A stretch of DNA of 12,824 nt from an uncultured Prosthecobacter sp. (lineage in GTDB: Bacteria; Verrucomicrobiota; Verrucomicrobiia; Verrucomicrobiales; Verrucomicrobiaceae), in the NCBI GenBank assembly GCA_937941745.1, contig CALDGV010000130.1, forward strand, positions 1 through 12,824, read 5' to 3'. This document shows, piece by piece, positions 8,161 through 12,824 of the stretch. Numbering within the stretch: position 1 is the first letter of the stretch; the number at the start of each line of letters is the position of its first letter. Under the pieces are notes generated by a model. The model did no database searches. It saw only the letters and a program-made list of their open reading frames with translations, and was not told where the DNA came from. A program made the position numbers and the translations under genes.

Positions 8161-9183
8161 ATGAAATCCGTCATCGCCGTCCTGCCCGGTCACCTGGAGA
8201 TCCTCGATACGCCGCTCCCCAGGCCGGGCCCCTATCAGGCGCTGGCCAAAACGGAATGCGCCTGCCTCTGCAACCGCACCGACAGTGAACTGCTGCACGG
8301 CACCTTTCCTGGCATGGAGGACAAATTCCCCTTCGCCCTGGGTCATGAAAGCGTGGGCGTTGTCGTCGAGGTCGGCGCCAAGGTGCGGAATTTTGCCGTG
8401 GGCGATCGCGTGGTCGGCGGGCTGAATTTTGACCTTCAAATGGAGGGCGTGGACTCTGGCTGGGGCGGCTTTGGCGAATACACCCTGGCCAATGATCATG
8501 AGGCCATGGTGGCCGATGGTGTCGCCAATGATGCCGGCGGCTGGGTCGAGGTCTATGAAATCCAGACCAAGGTGGATGCAGACATTCCGCCCGAAGAGGC
8601 CGTTCTGCTCTGCACCTGGCGCGAGGTGCTCGGTGCCTTCCGTGACTTTCATCTCCAGCCTGGAGATGATGTCCTGATCTTTGGTGCAGGGCCTGTGGGC
8701 CTGAGTTTCGTGAAGCTCGGCCGTCTTTTCGGCCTGCGCTGGATCGGCATTGTAGATCGGCACGCCGACAAACGTGCCAAGGCGCTCGCCTTCGGTGCGG
8801 ACGCCGCCTTTGCCCCCGGCCAGATCCAGCCCCCCGGAAAGCTCGATGCCATCATCGATGCCGTGGGCCATCCCGACATCCTCCAGCAGGGCCTGCCCCT
8901 CCTGCGACGCGGCGGCTCCCACTGCATCTACGGCGTGCTGACTCAACCCGTGCTGCACATCGACAAATCCAAGGCCGACTTCAATTTCAACCTGCTCGTG
9001 CACCAGTGGCCCACCCGCCGCTACGAAAAGGAAAGCCAGCCGCAGCTCTGCCAGTGGGTCCGCGAAGGCCGCCTGACCTCCGCCGACTTCATCACCCATC
9101 GCTTCCCCCTTTCCGGCATCCGCGAGGCCTTCGACGAAGTGGCCCGGCGCGGTGTCATCAAAGCCCTGATCGAATACGCCTGA
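8161..9183 (+). CDS. Zinc-type alcohol dehydrogenase family protein (MDR superfamily)
   Basis: A 340-residue medium-chain dehydrogenase/reductase, NAD(P)-dependent, acting on an unidentified alcohol or polyol. The GroES-like domain holds the catalytic zinc ligands: Cys37 in CLCNRTD (35-41) and His62-Glu63 in ALGHESVGVV (59-68), with GDRVVGG after. The Rossmann domain has VLIFGAGPVGLSFVKLG (171-187), and the NAD-selecting acidic residue is probably Asp199 in IGIVDRH. The four-cysteine structural zinc lobe found in many family members is absent; the region after GDRVVGG reads GLNFDLQMEGVDSGWGGFGE. The ATG at 8161 is preferred because the family begins with this strand; an in-frame ATG at 8137 would add 8 residues. 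Neither has a Shine-Dalgarno. nadC starts 9 bp after its stop, so the two are probably one transcript. Substrate class (threonine- or sorbitol-dehydrogenase-like) is not resolved. Confidence 0.9.
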   Translation: MKSVIAVLPGHLEILDTPLPRPGPYQALAKTECACLCNRTDSELLHGTFPGMEDKFPFALGHESVGVVVEVGAKVRNFAVGDRVVGGLNFDLQMEGVDSGWGGFGEYTLANDHEAMVADGVANDAGGWVEVYEIQTKVDADIPPEEAVLLCTWREVLGAFRDFHLQPGDDVLIFGAGPVGLSFVKLGRLFGLRWIGIVDRHADKRAKALAFGADAAFAPGQIQPPGKLDAIIDAVGHPDILQQGLPLLRRGGSHCIYGVLTQPVLHIDKSKADFNFNLLVHQWPTRRYEKESQPQLCQWVREGRLTSADFITHRFPLSGIREAFDEVARRGVIKALIEYA

Positions 9184-9192
9184 ACCATCGCC

Positions 9193-10032
9193 ATGCATCC
9201 CAGCACTGAAACCCTGATCCGCGCCGCCCTGGAGGAAGACATCGGCCCAGGCGATGTCACCGCCGCCTACTTTGTGCCTGCCGAAATGACCTCACGGGCC
9301 GTCATTGTGGCACGCGAGCCCGGCGTCGTCGCTGGCATGGAGATCGCGCTCCGGGTGTTTGCACTCGTTGAACCGCAGCTCGAAACCCGCGCGCTGAGGC
9401 AGGATGGGGAATTCTTCGAGAAAGGTGAAACCTTGCTGGAGATCAGCGGCCCCACACGCGGCATTTTGTCCGCTGAACGCACCGCGCTGAACTTCCTCCA
9501 GCGCCTCTGCGCCATCGCCACCCAGACACGCAGGTATGTGGAGGCCGTGAAGCCGCATCCGGTGCAGATCTGGGATACCCGCAAGACCACGCCTGGCTGG
9601 CGGCGGATCGAAAAAGCCGCCGTCAAGGCTGGCGGAGGCACCAACCATCGCATGGGCCTCTACGATCATGTGATGGTGAAAGACAACCACATCGCCGCCA
9701 ACGGCTCCAACGAAGCCCTGCAGGAGGCGATTGACCGCGTCCGCAACGAACGGCCCGGAACGCGCATCCAGCTTGAATGCGACACGCTGGAACAGATGCA
9801 GCGATTCCTCGAACTGCGTGGAGTGGACATGCTCCTGCTCGACAACATGGGCTGCGAAAAACTGCGCCAGGCGGTCCAGATGAATGGCGGGAGGCTCTGG
9901 CTGGAAGCCAGCGGCGGCATCACCCTCGAAACCATTGCCAATGTGGCCGCCACCGGCGTGAACGCCATCTCCGTGGGTGCGCTGACCCACTCGGCCAGGG
10001 CTCTCGACCTCGGTCTGGATTTCATCAGCTGA
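9193..10032 (+). CDS. nadC: Nicotinate-nucleotide pyrophosphorylase (carboxylating), quinolinate phosphoribosyltransferase
   Basis: A 279-residue cytoplasmic enzyme that converts quinolinate and PRPP to nicotinate mononucleotide, CO2 and PPi in de novo NAD synthesis. Length and motifs match the family: EEDIGPGDVTA (14-24), AERTALNFLQRL (94-105), DTRKTTPGWRRIEKAAVKAG (128-147) with the substrate-binding Arg and Lys, NHRMGLYDHVMVKDNHI (151-167), QLECDTLEQ (193-201), MLLLDNM (213-219), WLEASGGI (236-243) and NAISVGALTHS (257-267). Glu195 and Asp217 sit where the acidic PRPP/Mg ligands are expected. The ATG follows the alcohol dehydrogenase stop by 9 bp with no evident Shine-Dalgarno, so translational coupling is likely. 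nadA and nadB are not present nearby. Confidence 0.96.
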   Translation: MHPSTETLIRAALEEDIGPGDVTAAYFVPAEMTSRAVIVAREPGVVAGMEIALRVFALVEPQLETRALRQDGEFFEKGETLLEISGPTRGILSAERTALNFLQRLCAIATQTRRYVEAVKPHPVQIWDTRKTTPGWRRIEKAAVKAGGGTNHRMGLYDHVMVKDNHIAANGSNEALQEAIDRVRNERPGTRIQLECDTLEQMQRFLELRGVDMLLLDNMGCEKLRQAVQMNGGRLWLEASGGITLETIANVAATGVNAISVGALTHSARALDLGLDFIS

Positions 10033-10098
10033 TACATTTGCGGCCTTTTCGGCCTGGGGATGACAGTTTGCGCCCGCTCGGGCCTTTTCATGCTGCTC

Positions 10099-11439
10099 AT
10101 GAAATCCCTGTTCCTCGCCCTCGCCATCACCTCCGCACTCCAAGCCGCCGAACCCACCTATGAATGGGCCTTCACCGGTGGGGGCGACAAGAACGACAAG
10201 ACCCGTGGCGTCACGGTGGATCGTGAGGGCAATGTGTTTCTCGCCTGCGAGACCACGGGTGATGGCACCTTCGGCGCACTGCAGCGCCCCACGACAGGAG
10301 GCACGGACTTCTGCCTCATCAAGCTCTCACCCGCCGGACAGCCCCAGTGGGTGCGCAGCATTAGCGGCAGCAAGACAGACCGTGGCTATGGAGTCGCCTG
10401 CGATGCCTCGGGCAACGTCTATGTCACTGGTCACTACGAAAGCGCCGATGCCCTGGCCGATGGCGTGAAGCTGCCGCACGCCGGAGATTACGACCTCTTC
10501 GTGGCCAAGTATGACCGCGAGGGCAAACTGCTCTGGATCCGCAGTGCCGGAGGCAGTGGTTACGATTACGGCCATGGCATCGCCATTGATCCGCAGGGAG
10601 ATGTCGTGGTGGCGGGCGCTGTAGGCATGAATGCCGTCTTTGACGGCACCGAACTCAAAAACTCCAACCGGGCCTTTTTCTGCGCCAAATACAGCCCGGC
10701 AGGTGAACTGCGCTGGGTCAAAGCCTCCACGGACAAGCTGAACGGCAGCGCTCATGGAGTCACGGTCGATGCGGCGGGAGGCATCTATCTCGGTGGCCTG
10801 GCCTCCGGCTCCGGCAGCTTCGCAGGGCGCACGCTGGCCTCGGCCACGACAGCCGCCCTTGTGGCAAAGCTCACGCCAGCTGGTGAGATCGTATGGACAA
10901 GCCTGCTGCCAGGAACTCCGAGTGCGCTTTATCATGAAATCACCTGCGACGACCAGGGACGGGTGTGGGCCGCAGGCATGTTCAAAGGCAGTGTCAGCGT
11001 GCTGGGCGAAACTCTGCAGACCACCGGCGAAAAGGACAGCGACGGCTTCATCGTGCACTTCTCTGCCGACGGCCAGGCCAAGTGGGCGCGCCATCTGGCC
11101 AGCAAAGGCACTGACTACTGCCTCGGCGTGACCACGGACGGCAAGGGAACCAGCTACGTCACAGGTGAGTTTTCTGATGTCGCCACCTTCGCTGGCCGCT
11201 CGCTGACCACCCGCGGCCTGACCGATGTCTTCACCGCCTCCTTCGATGAGTCGGGCACCCTTCGCTGGCTGTCACAAACCGGCGGCGCCAAGGGTGACAA
11301 CGCCTACACGATGATTCACGACGGAAGAAGCCATCTCGTCATCGCCGGTGCCTGCATGGGACCTGCAGAGTTTGGCGCGCATCAAGTGCCTCCCACCAAG
11401 GGCGCCGACCTGCACGCGGTCAAGCTCACCGCGCCTTGA
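10099..11439 (+). CDS. Secreted seven-repeat beta-propeller protein (SBBP-like)
   Basis: A 446-residue exported protein of unknown function made almost wholly of beta-propeller repeats resembling the SBBP (beta-propeller repeat) family. A Sec signal peptide covers about 1-16 (MKSLFLALAITSALQA, cleavage before AEP). Seven repeats of 57-63 residues follow, each opening with a Trp (23, 84, 146, 206, 266, 329, 390). Each then has a (G/A)xxxD turn, a strand like GVTVDREGNVFLAC or GVACDASGNVYVTG, a loop ending F-x-G, and a strand such as DLFVAKYDREGKLL that closes the repeat. Seven is a common blade number for a closed propeller. No enzymatic motif is seen, so a binding or scaffold role is a guess. 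ATGs at 10060 and 10090 are also in frame; 10099 gives the best signal peptide. It converges with the DUF1080 gene, 12 bp between stops. Confidence 0.86.
   Translation: MKSLFLALAITSALQAAEPTYEWAFTGGGDKNDKTRGVTVDREGNVFLACETTGDGTFGALQRPTTGGTDFCLIKLSPAGQPQWVRSISGSKTDRGYGVACDASGNVYVTGHYESADALADGVKLPHAGDYDLFVAKYDREGKLLWIRSAGGSGYDYGHGIAIDPQGDVVVAGAVGMNAVFDGTELKNSNRAFFCAKYSPAGELRWVKASTDKLNGSAHGVTVDAAGGIYLGGLASGSGSFAGRTLASATTAALVAKLTPAGEIVWTSLLPGTPSALYHEITCDDQGRVWAAGMFKGSVSVLGETLQTTGEKDSDGFIVHFSADGQAKWARHLASKGTDYCLGVTTDGKGTSYVTGEFSDVATFAGRSLTTRGLTDVFTASFDESGTLRWLSQTGGAKGDNAYTMIHDGRSHLVIAGACMGPAEFGAHQVPPTKGADLHAVKLTAP
10165..11436 (+). repeat. Seven protein-level propeller repeats
   Basis: The repeats are visible in the translation: conserved tryptophans at residues 23, 84, 146, 206, 266, 329 and 390, spaced 61, 62, 60, 60, 63 and 61 residues, with the last repeat ending at the C-terminus after 57. 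At DNA level the copies are diverged with no obvious long identical stretches, so this is an old internal duplication rather than recent expansion. Confidence 0.8.
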
Positions 11440-11451
11440 TCTGGACCAACC

Positions 11452-12156
11452 TCACTTCAGGACCGGGGCCGTCTGCTCCGGTGTCACGCGTCCGGGTGGC
11501 AGTTCCATGAGCTGGATGTTGCGAAAGTGGATCTCGCTGCCCTCGGATTCGAGGCAGAGGTAGCCCTTGCGCACGGTGGACTGGCTCACGCCGTTCACGA
11601 ACTTGCCGTTGATGCTCAGCTTCACCACGCCATCCACCGCCACGACATCGTAAGTGTTCCATTCGCCTGCACCTTTGCAGCGAAACTCAAACGACATGCT
11701 GCGCTTCCCACGAGGATTCTCCGGGATGATCTCCAGGCCGTTCGCCCCAAAGAGTTCGCCGCTGACATAGCCGGGATGGTTGGGCTGGCCGTCTTTCAGT
11801 GGATGCAGCGCGGGCCATTGCAATTCAAGCATCTGCACTTCGAGGCCTTTCGGAAGCTGTTTGCCCGGCGCAGGCGTGGCATCGCTCCACAGAAACACGC
11901 CGCTGTTCCCGCCGGGCTTCATATGCCGCCATTCGATGTGCAGGACGAAGTTTTCATACTGCTTCTCGCTGCGCATCACCCCGATGGGCAGGCCGCTGCA
12001 CACCAGCAGACCGTCTTTGACGCTCCAGGTATTCTTGGAGGTGTTCACATCCACCCAGCCGCTGAGGTCCTTGCCATTGAACAAAGGCTTAAAGGCAGGC
12101 ACGTCGTCGGCGAAAGCGGTGGAGACGAGGAAAAAGCAGGTGAGCAGGTGTTTCAT
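11452..12156 (-). CDS. Secreted DUF1080 / 3-keto-disaccharide hydrolase family protein
   Basis: A 234-residue exported protein of the DUF1080 family (3-keto-disaccharide hydrolase domain), a concanavalin-like beta-sandwich abundant in Verrucomicrobiota, Planctomycetota and Bacteroidota. The signal peptide is about 1-16 ([16 protein letters not shown]). Family motifs are [13 protein letters not shown] (22-34), [12 protein letters not shown] (44-55), NFVLHIEWR (69-77), GGNSGVFLW (82-90), GLEVQMLE (104-111), [12 protein letters not shown] (165-176), [10 protein letters not shown] (181-190) and a closing [19 protein letters not shown] (198-216). Some members cleave 3-keto-glycosides produced by Gfo/Idh/MocA-type oxidoreductases; whether this one does is inference. 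The length is a single domain with no fusion. The ATG at 12154-12156 is fixed by the signal peptide. It is divergent from the sulfatase gene across a 76-bp region with nested dyad symmetry. Confidence 0.92.
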   Translation of the reverse strand: MKHLLTCFFLVSTAFADDVPAFKPLFNGKDLSGWVDVNTSKNTWSVKDGLLVCSGLPIGVMRSEKQYENFVLHIEWRHMKPGGNSGVFLWSDATPAPGKQLPKGLEVQMLELQWPALHPLKDGQPNHPGYVSGELFGANGLEIIPENPRGKRSMSFEFRCKGAGEWNTYDVVAVDGVVKLSINGKFVNGVSQSTVRKGYLCLESEGSEIHFRNIQLMELPPGRVTPEQTAPVLK

Positions 12157-12230
12157 CGCGAGGACAAACGGACACGGGGGCCGGGGTCTTGTCAGATAAG
12201 TCACCTCGCAGGCCTTCGTTTGCCCTCGCG
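12157..12230. promoter_or_regulatory. Divergent control region with nested inverted repeats
   Basis: The 76-bp gap between the DUF1080 and sulfatase genes has two dyads centred on the same point, about 12194. The outer arms are CGCGAGGACAAACGGA (12157-12172) and TTCGTTTGCCCTCGCG (12215-12230), complementary at 14 of 16 positions. They touch the DUF1080 ATG and lie 2 bp from the sulfatase ATG. The inner element is GTCTTGTC-A-GATAAGTC (12186-12202), complementary at 6 of 8 positions per arm. GATAAG could also serve as a -10-like element for the sulfatase. A shared operator for a dimeric regulator is the simplest reading; no regulator gene is in view. Confidence 0.5.
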
Positions 12231-12232
12231 TC

Positions 12233-12824
12233 ATGATCCGCCCACTGCTTGCCTCTTTGCTGCTCTTTTGCCCGCTCGTCGCCACAGCGGCCGAGAGGCC
12301 GAACATCGTCGTCATCCTGCTCGACAACGTCGGACGCGAGTGGTTCGGCTGCTACGGCAGCGAGGAGAAATGCACGCCGAATATCGACAAGCTGGCCGCG
12401 GGCGGGGTGCGCTTCGCGAACTGCTACACGACGACTGTGTGCGGCCCCAGCCGCGTGCAGATGCTCACGGGGCGCTATCCGTTCCGCACGGGCTGGTATC
12501 TGCATCACGACGCGGCGCTCTACAGTGGCGGCGGGTTTGATCCTCAGCGCGAGGTGACGTATGCCCGGGTGTTGCGTGATGCGGGCTACGCCACCGGCAT
12601 CGCGGGCAAGTGGCAGGTGAATAACCTCTACGACGAACCGGATGCGATCACCCGCCATGGCTTCGATGAGCAACTCGTGTGGCCCGGCAGCATTGATCGT
12701 GACAAGGCGGATGCCGGCTTCATGGCCGCGTTTCAAAAAGCCATCGCCAACAATGATGCGGAATTCCTAACCGAGGCCACACGGAAGATCGAAAGCCGCT
12801 ACTGGGACCCCGTTTTGCTGCGAA
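12233..12824 (+). CDS. Secreted formylglycine-type sulfatase, N-terminal part
   Basis: The first 197 residues of an exported type I sulfatase; the gene runs off the right edge. The signal peptide is about 1-20 ([20 protein letters not shown]). The sulfatase fold begins at [14 protein letters not shown] (21-34), then [26 protein letters not shown] (47-66) and the signature [11 protein letters not shown] (70-80). There Cys70 would be converted to formylglycine by an anaerobic- or FGE-type maturase, and Arg74 is the conserved stabiliser. [11 protein letters not shown] (118-128) follows, holding the conserved Lys126. Two positions differ from the usual family pattern: the N-terminal metal-binding Asp-Asp reads Asp31-Asn32, and GKWH reads GKWQ (Gln128). 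Substrate (sulfated glycan or other ester) cannot be told from this part. The ATG is fixed by the signal peptide; no Shine-Dalgarno is visible. Confidence 0.92.
   Translation, partial: MIRPLLASLLLFCPLVATAAERPNIVVILLDNVGREWFGCYGSEEKCTPNIDKLAAGGVRFANCYTTTVCGPSRVQMLTGRYPFRTGWYLHHDAALYSGGGFDPQREVTYARVLRDAGYATGIAGKWQVNNLYDEPDAITRHGFDEQLVWPGSIDRDKADAGFMAAFQKAIANNDAEFLTEATRKIESRYWDPVLLR

Noticed and set aside
8047..9198. Minus-strand open frame covering the alcohol dehydrogenase gene
   Set aside because: The plus strand encodes clear zinc-ligand and Rossmann motifs. The antisense product has no family resemblance.

Overview
The window is GC-rich, densely coded bacterial chromosome. Its protein content points to Verrucomicrobiota, probably a Verrucomicrobium/Prosthecobacter-like member, with Planctomycetota as the next guess. 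The pointers are a Tat-exported Gfo/Idh/MocA oxidoreductase, a secreted glucose/sorbosone-dehydrogenase-type propeller, a secreted DUF1080 (3-keto-disaccharide hydrolase family) protein and a formylglycine sulfatase, all mixed with housekeeping genes. Most start codons follow pyrimidine-rich leaders without a clear Shine-Dalgarno sequence. The taxonomic assignment is inference from gene content, not from a marker gene. I see no tRNA, rRNA, CRISPR array, insertion sequence or prophage.

Layout, left to right. The 5' end of an O-acetylhomoserine sulfhydrylase gene (metY type) runs off the left edge on the minus strand. Next, also on the minus strand, is a Tat-dependent Gfo/Idh/MocA oxidoreductase closed by a strong intrinsic terminator. 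Upstream of it lies a secreted PQQ-type sugar dehydrogenase propeller (minus). Divergent from that is a small RelE-like toxin-fold gene (plus) with no antitoxin beside it. It converges with a minus-strand group, in transcription order E2 acyltransferase, a membrane-anchored TPR protein and a TraB/GumN lipoprotein. On the plus strand follow a zinc-type alcohol dehydrogenase and nadC (quinolinate phosphoribosyltransferase), only 9 bp apart, then a secreted seven-repeat beta-propeller. That gene converges with a minus-strand secreted DUF1080 protein. The latter is divergent from a secreted sulfatase that runs off the right edge.

The genes fall into two themes. One is extracytoplasmic sugar or glycan processing: the Gfo/Idh/MocA protein, the sugar-dehydrogenase-like protein, the DUF1080 protein and the sulfatase. 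The other is central and cofactor metabolism: metY, the 2-oxoacid dehydrogenase E2 and nadC. I did not find a clearly new multi-gene system. The most unusual DNA signal is in the 76-bp gap between the divergent DUF1080 and sulfatase genes. A 16-bp inverted repeat (14 of 16 matching) abuts both start regions and is centred on the same point as an inner 17-bp imperfect palindrome, which suggests a shared control region. Other points of interest are the altered metal/active-site residues of the sulfatase, the orphan toxin-like gene, the isolated E2 gene and the regular seven-tryptophan propeller. No gene-free stretch exceeds 300 bp; the longest gap (1923-2101, 179 bp) holds one short palindrome.
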